Positions 8,689-16,196 of a stretch of 33,719 nucleotides of DNA are shown here, in pieces (the first letter of the stretch is position 1; every line of letters starts with the position of its first letter). The notes beneath the pieces are model-generated. The model was not told where the DNA came from, made no database searches, and saw only the letters and a program-made list of their open reading frames with translations. Origin of the DNA: GCA-2862585 sp036340235 (GTDB taxonomy: Bacteria > Bacteroidota > Bacteroidia > Flavobacteriales > UBA7312); NCBI GenBank assembly GCA_036340235.1, contig JAYYZE010000016.1, positions 1 to 33,719 of the forward strand, written 5' to 3'. The position numbers and the translations under genes are program-made.

Positions 8689-9171
8689 TTAAGAAAAAAT
8701 TAAGGCATAAAATTCATAACACAGGTATAAACATACTGCCAGCTTTAAAACCACTCCACCAATAAAACCAATAAGGGCGCCAGAGGCGATTTTTAGTACT
8801 TTTAACAAATCGTCTTTCTCATCCATATAAGCGCCTACAAATGCTCCGACAAAGGGACCTATGATAAAACCCATTGGTATGGGCACAAATATCCCCACCA
8901 AAAGACCAATCATAGTGCCATTGATAGCTTTTTTGGTTCCACCAAAGTGCTTCACGCCATACACTTGCAGCCAAAAATCAACAATGGTCACGCCCACAAC
9001 GATGGTTCCCCATTGCCAAAGAAAATCATTATCAAACTGGTAACCAGTAAAAAACGTTAATAGTATCAGAGCCACAAACGATAAGGGAGGACCAGGGATG
9101 ACAGGAATAAAACAACCTAGCAAGCCTAAAAGCAATAAGAAGACACAAATTATAATTATCATTGTTGTCAT
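8689..9171 (-). CDS. DUF456 family membrane protein
   Basis: A 160-residue, very hydrophobic protein with an ATG at 9169-9171. It carries the DUF456 signature: an N-terminal helix running into 'GCFIPVIPGPPLSF', then paired glycine-rich membrane segments 'GTMIGLLVGIFVPIPMGFIIG' split by short loops, 'PFVGAFVGAYM', and a final hydrophobic helix. Four to five membrane spans are likely. The function of the family is unknown. The glycine-rich repeats resemble glycine-zipper-like helices. It is the first gene of a two-gene unit with mqnA, separated by a single base. A perfect -7 box lies only 4 nt upstream of the start codon, so the message is predicted to be leaderless. Confidence 0.85.
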   Translation of the reverse strand: MTTMIIIICVFLLLLGLLGCFIPVIPGPPLSFVALILLTFFTGYQFDNDFLWQWGTIVVGVTIVDFWLQVYGVKHFGGTKKAINGTMIGLLVGIFVPIPMGFIIGPFVGAFVGAYMDEKDDLLKVLKIASGALIGFIGGVVLKLAVCLYLCYEFYALIFS

Positions 9172-9175
9172 CCAA

Positions 9176-9208
9176 CAAAAATATAAATAAACTAACTTTT
9201 CGAATCAA
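9176..9208 (-). promoter_or_regulatory. promoter of the DUF456-mqnA unit, abutting the start codon
   Basis: The minus strand reads TTG (9206-9208), a 22-bp spacer, then TATTTTTG (9176-9183), an exact TAnnTTTG. Only 4 bp separate this box from the ATG at 9171. With transcription starting about 4-5 nt after the box, the mRNA would begin at or next to the A of ATG. Confidence 0.6.
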
Positions 9209-9251
9209 TTAATAACCAAAAATTCCTACTTTAGTAGAAATCCATAATATC

Positions 9252-9547
9252 ATGCGAAATTTACTATTGTTTCTTTTTTCTTTCACTGTATCAACTGCAC
9301 TAAAGCAATTTAACTTTTCTAATGATTTTGAGTCTTATTCTGAGGGCGATTAAATTGGCTTAGAAAATACTACATGGACAACATGGTCTGGAACTACTGG
9401 CAACTCAGAAGATGATGGAAAAAAACCCAAGATATTTATGTACAACAACCACTAAACTTAGACATTAGTAATTTGTAGTCTGGTATCTATTTCTTAAAAG
9501 TAAAGGTCGATAAAAAGGCGCAAGTTTTACGTTTTATCAAGCAGTAA
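9252..9547 (+). pseudogene. remnant of a secreted T9SS-substrate gene (body deleted)
   Basis: The 5' part starts at an ATG at 9252 and encodes a signal-peptide-like start (MRNLLLFLFSFTVSTA) followed by 'NDFESYSEGD', a TAA stop, then 'IGLENTTWTTWSGTTGNSED'. This resembles the first mature residues of many Bacteroidota secreted proteins (...DYIG...WTTWSG...). The 3' part is in a different frame and encodes 'LNLDISNL', a TAG stop, then 'SGIYFLKVKVDKKAQVLRF' and IKQ-stop, a clear type A T9SS C-terminal sorting signal. The two ends of a normally long secreted protein are thus joined with the body missing, a frame change around 9415-9440 and two in-frame stops. The original function of the lost body cannot be told. 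This explains most of the 469-bp gap between the DUF456 gene and purB. Confidence 0.75.
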
Positions 9548-9613
9548 CACAATTTTTACAAAAATAGTCCATTATTCAACTGAAGCTTATTTTTTAAACG
9601 ATTTTAAAAGGTG

Positions 9614-9621
9614 TAAATTTG
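9614..9621 (+). promoter_or_regulatory. -7 promoter box (TAAATTTG) of purB
   Basis: An exact TAnnTTTG match 19 bp upstream of the purB ATG at 9641. The upstream sequence is T-rich around 9590, a possible weak -33 element. Confidence 0.5.
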
Positions 9622-9640
9622 CGAACTAAGATTTCAATTT

Positions 9641-10993
9641 ATGTCATTTAATCCATTGACCGCCCTGTCACCCATCGACGGACGATACCATTCTAAAACA
9701 AATAAATTAAGTGCCTTTTACTCCGAAATGGCACTTATTCAATATCGCTTACGAATAGAGGTAGAATACTTCATTTCGCTGTGTGAACTGCCCCTTCCTC
9801 AGTTGGACGAATTTGACCAATCACTGTTTGAGAAGTTAAGAGGTATTTACCTAAACTTTAATGAAGAAGATGCCAAAACTATAAAAGGCATTGAGCAAAT
9901 TACCAACCATGACGTCAAGGCAGTTGAGTATTTTTTAAAAGAAAAATTCGATGAATTGAAAGTTAGTAAATTCAAAGAATTTATTCATTTTGGACTTACC
10001 TCACAAGACATAAATAACACTGCTACACCCTTGTTAGTTAAGGAATCCATAGAGCAGATTTATGTTCCTAGCTACCTCCATTTGCTTAACAAACTAATGG
10101 AACTAAAAGACGAATGGGTGGCTATACCTATGTTAGCTAGAACGCATGGCCAGGCGGCCTCTCCCACACTCCTTGGCAAAGAAGTTCTGGTATTTGTAGA
10201 ACGGCTAGAACGTCAGATGAATTTATTAAACACTATTCCTTTTTCGGCCAAATTTGGTGGTGCTACAGGTAACTTTAACGCTCATGTTGTTGCATACCCA
10301 GAAATAGATTGGGTTTCCTTTTCCAATGATTTTGTTGAAGAATCGTTAGGGCTTCATCGTTCACAGGTGACCACCCAAATTGAGCATTACGATAATCTGG
10401 CTGCATTATTTGATAATTTCAAACGCGTCAATACTATTTTAATTGACCTATGTAGAGATGTATGGACTTATATCTCCATGGACTATTTCAAACAAAAAAT
10501 AAAAGAGGGTGAAGTGGGCTCTTCGGCCATGCCTCACAAAGTAAATCCCATTGACTTTGAGAATGCCGAAGGAAATTTGGGGATGGCCAACGCCATTTTT
10601 GAGCACCTATCTTCAAAACTACCCATTTCTCGATTGCAAAGAGACTTGACAGATTCAACGGTATTGAGAAATGTGGGCGTACCCATGGCACATACCATTC
10701 TGGCATTTAAATCAATGTTAAACGGATTGAATAAATTGATACTAAATGAGAGTGCTATAAATACCGATTTGGATGACAATTGGGCAGTAGTAGCAGAGGC
10801 CATTCAAACGGTACTAAGAAGAGAAGGCTATCCAAAACCCTACGAAGCATTAAAAGAATTAACTCGTACAAACAGCCACATTACCGAAAAATCGTTGTCA
10901 ATCTTCATTGATGAACTAGAAATTGATGATAAGGTAAAAACCTACTTAAAAAGCATCAGCCCGTTTAACTACACGGGCATTGTCAAACTTTAA
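9641..10993 (+). CDS. purB: adenylosuccinate lyase
   Basis: Acts twice in purine synthesis: it cleaves SAICAR to AICAR and adenylosuccinate to AMP, releasing fumarate each time. The protein has 450 residues and is close to the E. coli-type PurB along its length (the N-terminus 'LTALSPIDGRYHSKT' is diagnostic). Visible hallmarks are 'TNHDVKAVEYFLKEK' (about 88-102), the catalytic-histidine motif RTHGQ (about 167-171) and the superfamily signature 'GSSAMPHKVNPIDFENAEGN' (about 293-312), which carries the active-site serine loop. The start ATG at 9641 has a good -7 box upstream. The 3' end overlaps the convergent unknown gene by 4 bp, the two stop codons sharing the palindrome TTAA. Confidence 0.97.
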   Translation: MSFNPLTALSPIDGRYHSKTNKLSAFYSEMALIQYRLRIEVEYFISLCELPLPQLDEFDQSLFEKLRGIYLNFNEEDAKTIKGIEQITNHDVKAVEYFLKEKFDELKVSKFKEFIHFGLTSQDINNTATPLLVKESIEQIYVPSYLHLLNKLMELKDEWVAIPMLARTHGQAASPTLLGKEVLVFVERLERQMNLLNTIPFSAKFGGATGNFNAHVVAYPEIDWVSFSNDFVEESLGLHRSQVTTQIEHYDNLAALFDNFKRVNTILIDLCRDVWTYISMDYFKQKIKEGEVGSSAMPHKVNPIDFENAEGNLGMANAIFEHLSSKLPISRLQRDLTDSTVLRNVGVPMAHTILAFKSMLNGLNKLILNESAINTDLDDNWAVVAEAIQTVLRREGYPKPYEALKELTRTNSHITEKSLSIFIDELEIDDKVKTYLKSISPFNYTGIVKL

Positions 10994-11538
10994 ACAAGTT
11001 TGTATTTTTCCATGTAATTCGGCCAGTTCCAAATAAAATGTCCCATCAGGTCAGTTAATTCCTGTAAAAATACTGGATTTGGTTCATTTTGATTTTTTAA
11101 TAGCTCCCCTTGAAAATCGTTGAGCTTATATTTTAAAAAAATAGATTTTGCCATTACTTTTTCGACCTTGATATCATCGGTAAACAGTGATTTAAAAAAG
11201 GCCTCATATTCATAAAGCATTTCCTTAACTATGGCTTCGTCAACGGCCAAATATTCTATTAACTCATCCAGACAAGATGACTGCAACTTGAGGGTTTGAT
11301 CAGCCTCAAAATAATCCGACATGAGATGCTTATTGGCCACAAAGACAATGAGCAAAAACCAAAGAATATTTTCTTTGCCAATGTTGGGCGACTCTTCAAA
11401 CTTACTGTTGTCATTTATAAAATCGATGATTTCTTCAAAACCAGCTTCCGTGACTTCAAATAATGTTTTTGAATATACCGATGCTAGCTCGCGTATTTTT
11501 ATTTTTTCTTTTCTATTTAAACCAAAAATTTTAAACAT
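10990..11538 (-). CDS. conserved-looking protein of unknown function
   Basis: A 182-residue soluble protein with ATG at 11536-11538. It is acidic and helical in character, with a basic N-terminus (MFKIFGLNRKEKIKIREL) and a hydrophobic patch 'NILWFLLIVFVANKHLM' near residues 58-74 that could be a buried helix. No signal peptide, catalytic motif or known domain is recognised. It is the last gene of the YceI-DUF5777-lhgO unit and starts 1 nt after the lhgO stop (TGA, one base, ATG), so it is almost certainly co-translated. Its 3' end overlaps purB by 4 bp on the opposite strand. Context is the only clue to its role. Confidence 0.65.
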   Translation of the reverse strand: MFKIFGLNRKEKIKIRELASVYSKTLFEVTEAGFEEIIDFINDNSKFEESPNIGKENILWFLLIVFVANKHLMSDYFEADQTLKLQSSCLDELIEYLAVDEAIVKEMLYEYEAFFKSLFTDDIKVEKVMAKSIFLKYKLNDFQGELLKNQNEPNPVFLQELTDLMGHFIWNWPNYMEKYKLV

Positions 11539-11539
11539 G

Positions 11540-12754
11540 TCAAGAGAGACTAAAATGTTGTTTCACTATTGCTAAGACTTCATCTCCAATGGCCAAAGAG
11601 GCGGTAGCCGCGGGCGATGGCGCATTGAGCACATGAATACTATTCCCTTGGTGTTCTATTTTAAAATCGTCAAAAACGTCGCCATCAGCAGCCAATGCCA
11701 TGGCTCGGACACCACTACGACCTTCTACAATATCATTCATAGTCAACGAAGGTATTAATCTATTTAATTCTTTCAAAAATATTCGCTTAGAAAATGCCCG
11801 TCTGTATTCGTTGAGCCCAAATCGCCAATGCTTAAAAAACAAGCGCCAAGTACCCTTATACATCAAGGCCTCGATTGTATCTTTAAGGTCAAAATCTGTT
11901 TTTCTATATCCTTCTCTCTTGAACGTAAATACAGCGTTTGGGCCACACTCTATGGTTCCGTTTGTCATGCGCGTAAAGTGGATACCCAAAAACGGAAACT
12001 CAGGATTTGGAACGGGGTATATCAAATTCTTGACTTTGACTTTTGCGTTTTCTGTCAAGTCGTAATAATCGCCTCTAAATCCAAGGATTCTAACATCTGA
12101 TTTGAGTCCTTCTTTTCTGGCCAATCGATCAGAAAAAAGCCCACCACAAACCACTTTCCAGCTAACCTTGAAACGGCCCTTGCTAGTTTCAATGTGAAGA
12201 CCATTTAGACGATTTACCTCACAGGAAGTTATAATTTGACTGTTGGGGTTAAGTTTTACTATCAGTTCGGCCAATTTATTTGTAACGCCGACAAAATCGA
12301 TAATACCAGACTCTGGTACCCACAAAGCGCCTAGACCTTCGACGTGAGGCTCTATCTCTTTGAGGCGTTGGGCATTAATTTTTTCAACGCCAATAAGGCC
12401 ATTTGCTATGCCAGTGCTCAGTAGTTTATCCAAGCGACTCATCTCATCATGATTTACTGCGACTACCACCTTTCCGCACACCTCATGGTCTATATGATGA
12501 TCTTTGGCAAACTGAACCAACTGTTTTCTGCCATTTACACAGTTTTTGGCACGAAAAGACCCTGGCTTGTAATAAAGACCTGAGTGAATTACTCCTGAGT
12601 TTCTTCCCGTTTGGTGTAAGGCCAAGAGTGGCTCCTTTTCTAATACTACTATATTGAGTTTAGGGTATTCTTTCTGAATTTTGTAAGCACATGAAAGCCC
12701 TACGATGCCTCCTCCAACTACTGCCATATCAAACTGTTGCTGTTTCTCTACCAT
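11540..12754 (-). CDS. lhgO: L-2-hydroxyglutarate oxidase (FAD-dependent)
   Basis: Oxidises L-2-hydroxyglutarate to 2-oxoglutarate; in characterised bacteria the electrons pass to the membrane quinone pool. The 404-residue length is standard. The DAO-type FAD fold is clear: the dinucleotide-binding 'FDMAVVGGGIVGLSCAYKI' at about 8-26, the ribose-binding acid in 'IVVLEKE', and 'HQTGRNSGVIHSGLYY' (about 47-62), a strongly diagnostic LhgO stretch. The C-terminus has 'GRSGVRAMALAADG' and 'NAPSPAATASLAIGDEV', typical of this family. It overlaps the DUF5777 gene by 7 bp and is followed 1 nt later by the unknown 182-residue gene. Related FAD dehydrogenases such as glycerol-3-phosphate dehydrogenase are less likely because of the HSGLYY motif. 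Confidence 0.92.
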   Translation of the reverse strand: MVEKQQQFDMAVVGGGIVGLSCAYKIQKEYPKLNIVVLEKEPLLALHQTGRNSGVIHSGLYYKPGSFRAKNCVNGRKQLVQFAKDHHIDHEVCGKVVVAVNHDEMSRLDKLLSTGIANGLIGVEKINAQRLKEIEPHVEGLGALWVPESGIIDFVGVTNKLAELIVKLNPNSQIITSCEVNRLNGLHIETSKGRFKVSWKVVCGGLFSDRLARKEGLKSDVRILGFRGDYYDLTENAKVKVKNLIYPVPNPEFPFLGIHFTRMTNGTIECGPNAVFTFKREGYRKTDFDLKDTIEALMYKGTWRLFFKHWRFGLNEYRRAFSKRIFLKELNRLIPSLTMNDIVEGRSGVRAMALAADGDVFDDFKIEHQGNSIHVLNAPSPAATASLAIGDEVLAIVKQHFSLS

Positions 12755-13599
12755 GCAAACACCCTTGAAATGTTGAATCCAAAATAGATATCACCCTCTA
12801 ACCAATCGCCAGTGGTTTCTGTCAAAAATCCAGCTTCATTCATTGCGCGCGAGTTGCTCAGATGAAGTGAGAATACATGGCCTCCTGTTTCTATGTCAAA
12901 GCCAACTGAAAGCATATTCTTGTGGGAATTGGAAGGTTCATTTAGAGCGTAAAAGTATTCGCCGTTAATCGATACTTTTTTGGTGATTTTGTACCGACCT
13001 CCAACACCCAAAAAAAGAGGGTCAAATGGCTGGCCATAATCTTCTACTACATTACGATGAATGTGTGTGGGCAGCAACACCAACGATATATCGGACGAAA
13101 ACTTTCTGGCAAGTATCAATTGATTGGCAAAGGATAGCTGATTTAAAAAGTCATAATCGGCGGCCGAACGTTCTACTGGAGAGGGGTGTGTGACAAATAA
13201 AGCCGAAAACACCGATATTACTAGTGGAAAGTCCGTTGTCTGTTGAGCTAATTTTCCTTTGAGTGAAAAATCATATTGTTTATTGGTCGAACTTCGGCCT
13301 AAACTTACCATACATCGTTCGCTTATGCCATAATCTAAGCCCATCCTAACCTGTGAATTGTCTATACCCCACAAATTATAAAAACCTGAGTTGAGTGTCC
13401 CAAAACGATGTTGGATTAATAATTTAAACTCTCCTTTGGTCGACTGTTTGCTGGATTGTGCGTTGACCACCCTACTGTCTTTAAAAATAGAGGTAACGAC
13501 CTGTGGTTCATTAGAGTCTTCTTGCAATAAACTCAACAAATCTTGAGCACCAACAAATGGGCTTAACAGTAAGAATACTAATAGGGAATAGTTATTCAT
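12748..13599 (-). CDS. DUF5777 family outer-membrane beta-barrel-like protein
   Basis: A 283-residue exported protein. The signal peptide covers about residues 1-18 (NNYSLLVFLLLSPFVGA, then QDLLSLL). The mature part has the DUF5777 pattern: an N-terminal 'VTSIFKDSRVVNAQS', 'GEFKLLIQHRFGTLNSGFYNLWGIDNSQ', then repeated amphipathic strands with 'RMGLDYGISERCMVSLGRS' and a C-terminal 'GDIYFGFNISRVFAW'. This suggests a small outer-membrane barrel that ends in an aromatic. Function is unknown. In Bacteroidota these genes are often found next to YceI-like genes and electron-transfer proteins, which is the case here. It overlaps the YceI gene by 8 bp and lhgO by 7 bp. Confidence 0.8.
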   Translation of the reverse strand: MNNYSLLVFLLLSPFVGAQDLLSLLQEDSNEPQVVTSIFKDSRVVNAQSSKQSTKGEFKLLIQHRFGTLNSGFYNLWGIDNSQVRMGLDYGISERCMVSLGRSSTNKQYDFSLKGKLAQQTTDFPLVISVFSALFVTHPSPVERSAADYDFLNQLSFANQLILARKFSSDISLVLLPTHIHRNVVEDYGQPFDPLFLGVGGRYKITKKVSINGEYFYALNEPSNSHKNMLSVGFDIETGGHVFSLHLSNSRAMNEAGFLTETTGDWLEGDIYFGFNISRVFAW

Positions 13600-14125
13600 T
13601 GCTACGTTTTTGGAGTTTCATATCGACACTTACTTCAATGACCTCAGCGATTTTATACATCATAATTTTGGGAATATCAATATCGTAGTCATTCAAAACG
13701 ACATCAAACACTGATGTAATGTGCAAGCTGTTACCAATTTCTTGAATAGTAGCTTGAAGCTTCGTCTTTTGGCTGATGCCGTGAATTACTAATTCACCGC
13801 TCACTTCAATAGTATTTTTTTGGCTAATATCCCCCAGGTTCTCTATCAGGCCTGTAAAGGTAGAATGAGGAAATTGGTCAGTCTCTAAATAACTCTCGTT
13901 AAAGTGTTCTTGCATTAGTGAGTTAGGAAAGATAAAATCTTTAATATTTACCTTAAAAGCGAAGCCGCCACTTTCTAAATCTATGACAGCCATGGCCTGT
14001 TTGTTAGTGGCTTGTATGTCTTCAATGGGCGCATCGGAAAAAAAGCGAATCTCACCATCATTACACATAAACTGCTGGGAAAACAGTGATGAAGAAAAAA
14101 ACATACATAGAATAATATAACGCAT
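13592..14125 (-). CDS. YceI-like periplasmic lipocalin-fold protein
   Basis: A 177-residue exported protein: signal peptide about 1-17 (RYIILCMFFSSSLFS, then QQF), then a YceI-type domain with 'GEIRFFSDAPIEDIQATN', 'FKVNIKDFIFPNSLMQEHFN', 'TDQFPHSTFTG', 'VSGELVIHGISQKTKL' and 'FDVVLNDYDIDIPKIM'. The order and spacing match YceI, whose characterised members bind polyisoprenoid chains, including those of quinones, in a barrel. It is the first gene of the four-gene unit ending at 10990. The ATG at 14123-14125 is only 4 bp from a perfect -7 box, so the transcript is predicted to be leaderless. The exact ligand cannot be told from sequence. Confidence 0.85.
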   Translation of the reverse strand: MRYIILCMFFSSSLFSQQFMCNDGEIRFFSDAPIEDIQATNKQAMAVIDLESGGFAFKVNIKDFIFPNSLMQEHFNESYLETDQFPHSTFTGLIENLGDISQKNTIEVSGELVIHGISQKTKLQATIQEIGNSLHITSVFDVVLNDYDIDIPKIMMYKIAEVIEVSVDMKLQKRSNE

Positions 14126-14129
14126 TTGA

Positions 14130-14161
14130 CAAAGATAAAATAATTAAACCTTTTTGAGCAA
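14130..14161 (-). promoter_or_regulatory. promoter of the YceI-DUF5777-lhgO unit, abutting the start codon
   Basis: The minus strand has TTG (14159-14161), a 21-bp spacer and TATCTTTG (14130-14137), an exact TAnnTTTG. The box is 4 bp from the ATG at 14125. The -33 element lies inside the 3' end of the upstream MFS gene, so the unit can be transcribed independently of that gene. Confidence 0.65.
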
Positions 14162-15451
14162 CAAATAACCCAAGATAAATAAAGCAACTATGACGAATAG
14201 ACCAGCTTGTTGAGTGTTAAAAAAGGCCGTGGCCCAACCAAAAAGCAGTGGCCCCACAAAAGCGGTGGCTTTTCCCGAAAAAGCATAAAAGCCAAAAAAT
14301 TCATTTTGTTTTTCTTTAGGAGTAAGTGCCGACATAAGCGATCGACTAGAAGATTGATTGGGCCCAGAAAATAAACCAATAAACAATGCTGCTATCCAGA
14401 ATAAAAATTTGGAAGTAAACCATTGCGGAACAGCATCCCCACCAAAAACCAGTTGTAAAAGACCCGGAAGCTCTGGCGATAAAATAGCTATAACGCAGGC
14501 GATTGTTAAAAAAACAAGACTCCATTTGATAACAACTAAACTACCTACTCTATCTTCCAAATAACCAAAAATAAAAGCTCCTGTTCCTGCCAACAAGTTT
14601 AGGACGATGCCAAGTATGATTATTTCTTCGAACGAAAAACCAACAGTGGTAGCTGCATATATGCCTCCAAATGTGAAAATAGTAACTAAAGCGTCATTAT
14701 AGACTAATCTAGCCAACAGAAAACGTGATATGGGACCATACTTACCCACCGTGGAAAGCGTAGTCCTTAAACGCACCATAGAATCTCGAAACAAAACCAC
14801 TAAAGAGGTGGGGGTCATGGTCGACTGCACGTCTTTTATTACCGAAAAAAAAGGAATGCTGAAAACAAAAAACCATATCGCAACCAACCAATTAGTAGCC
14901 CTTATATTTTCTCCGTTTGCCACCTCAAGACCAAGTATTGGCTGATTGGTCTGAACAAATAAAAATAAAGCTAAAATCAAAGCTATTAGCCCACCTACAT
15001 AGCCCAAACCCCAAGCAAAACCTGATGTTTTTCCAAAGTTTTCCTTTGACACAATATCCGCTAAATAGGCATTGCAAAAAACAGTACCAATCTCAAACGA
15101 AATGTTGGCCACTATAAATACGCTCAAAGCGAAAAAAACTTGCCCCTCGGAAGGAAAGAACAATATTGCAGTTGCTATAACACAGCCAAGTGTACTGTAC
15201 CACATAATGCGCCTTCGATAAGTCCCCAAGTCAGATAAAGCACCCAAAAATGGCGATAAAAAGGCAACCACTATTGCCGTTAACGATACCGCCCAAGACC
15301 ACCATTGAGTACCTAATATCTCATTTGGAGCAATCGATTTAGTAAAATAAGTTCCGTAGATGAAACTCACCACTATAGTTGTGAATGCCGAGTTGGCAAA
15401 GTCATACATGGCCCACGACCAAATTTGACGCTTATCATCTTTTCTTATCAT
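14144..15451 (-). CDS. MFS transporter, UMF1 (Atg22-like) family
   Basis: A 435-residue inner-membrane protein with about 12 predicted hydrophobic helices. The N-terminus 'WSWAMYDFANSAFTTIVVSFIYGTYFT' is the hallmark of the UMF1 family, related to the yeast vacuolar amino-acid effluxer Atg22. Other family features are 'FLSPFLGALSDLGTYRRR' after helix 2 and 'GPNQSSSRSLMSALTPKEKQNEFFGFYAFSGKATAF' (residues beginning around 365). It may export amino acids or other small molecules; the substrate is not known. A -7-like box (TACTTTCG) lies 4 bp before the ATG. It ends 18 bp before the YceI gene, whose promoter overlaps this gene's 3' end. Confidence 0.88.
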   Translation of the reverse strand: MIRKDDKRQIWSWAMYDFANSAFTTIVVSFIYGTYFTKSIAPNEILGTQWWSWAVSLTAIVVAFLSPFLGALSDLGTYRRRIMWYSTLGCVIATAILFFPSEGQVFFALSVFIVANISFEIGTVFCNAYLADIVSKENFGKTSGFAWGLGYVGGLIALILALFLFVQTNQPILGLEVANGENIRATNWLVAIWFFVFSIPFFSVIKDVQSTMTPTSLVVLFRDSMVRLRTTLSTVGKYGPISRFLLARLVYNDALVTIFTFGGIYAATTVGFSFEEIIILGIVLNLLAGTGAFIFGYLEDRVGSLVVIKWSLVFLTIACVIAILSPELPGLLQLVFGGDAVPQWFTSKFLFWIAALFIGLFSGPNQSSSRSLMSALTPKEKQNEFFGFYAFSGKATAFVGPLLFGWATAFFNTQQAGLFVIVALFILGYLLLKKV

Positions 15452-15455
15452 TTAC

Positions 15456-15463
15456 CGAAAGTA
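15456..15463 (-). promoter_or_regulatory. probable -7 box (TACTTTCG) abutting the MFS gene start
   Basis: The minus strand reads TACTTTCG, one mismatch from TAnnTTTG, 4 bp from the ATG at 15451. No clear TTG is seen at the expected -33 distance, so support comes from the shared spacing with other genes in this window. Confidence 0.35.
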
Positions 15464-15547
15464 CAATTTTATTAACTAATAATTTTTTTGTTTGAATTAG
15501 CATAACCTTAGTCAAGGTCGTTTATGAGTTTATTAATTAAAAAATTC

Positions 15548-16160
15548 ATGAACAATGAAAGGCAAATAACTTTATTTTCTATTCGCTTTTTTTCATTTTC
15601 TATCAGTTCATCTTTTGCCTAATCCCTAGTTGACTTGCAAGCAAATACTGTATTGACACCGTATATCGTTATTATCATGTGGACTCAGGAACAGTAGTCA
15701 GCCAAGCGTTGGAATGATAAAATAGCCAATGAAGTTAACTAGGACCACACCTTTAACTCCAACAGCTACGATTTTTCGTCCGCTGGCTCGTACTATGTTG
15801 CCTTCTGGTTGAGTTGCCCCGGCGACACTTTACATGCCAACTAAACTATTGAAGTAAGCTACTTACCAAAATATTCTTTTAACGTACATGTAGTTGAATC
15901 TGAACTAGGCGATATAGAAATCTATCCTAATCCAAACAATGGATTATTCAGCATTGAGCTAAATCATTCGACAGAGCTTGAAAAAGTAACAATATTAATT
16001 ACCAACCCAGTGGGAGAAGTGGTTTACCAAGCTACTTCAGCAAACTGTACGGAAGTGTCAAAAAGATATAGACCTCAGCCTGAATGCACAAGGGGTACAC
16101 ATTGTTATTGTAAGATCTAATTCAGTTATTGAAACTCGCAAAATGACTATCTACAAATAG
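15548..16160 (+). pseudogene. decayed T9SS-secreted protein gene (about 200 residues)
   Basis: Reading from the ATG at 15548, a signal-peptide-like stretch (TLFSIRFFSFSISSSFA) is followed directly by a TAA where Gln of a cleavage site would be expected, then 'SLVDLQANTVLTPYI'. In the same frame come TAG stops at 15695 and 15740, then 'DHTFNSNSYDFSSAGSYYVA' and 'FWLSCPGDTLHAN', a PKD- or Ig-like strand pattern. A TAA at 15842 precedes 'TIEVSYLP', and then 'IEIYPNPNNGLFSIEL' marks a T9SS type A sorting domain. A one-base shift at the A run near 16061 is needed to reach 'DIDLSLNAQGVHIVIV' and the final TAG at 16158. Around 15710 a frame +1 reading (YYHVDSGTVVSQALE) also looks protein-like, so a second indel is possible. 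This pseudogene fills most of the 745-bp gap between the MFS gene and aconitase; 15452-15547 holds only AT-rich promoter-type sequence. Confidence 0.75.
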
Positions 16161-16196
16161 TCTGTGGTTTTGTTTTTGAGTAAATGGTTAAAATTA

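Noticed and set aside
15548..16160. Stop-codon recoding (stops read as Tyr or Gln) in the two T9SS-like genes
   Set aside because: The intact genes in the window end normally at TAA, TAG and TGA, and both relics also carry frame changes. Simple decay explains them.
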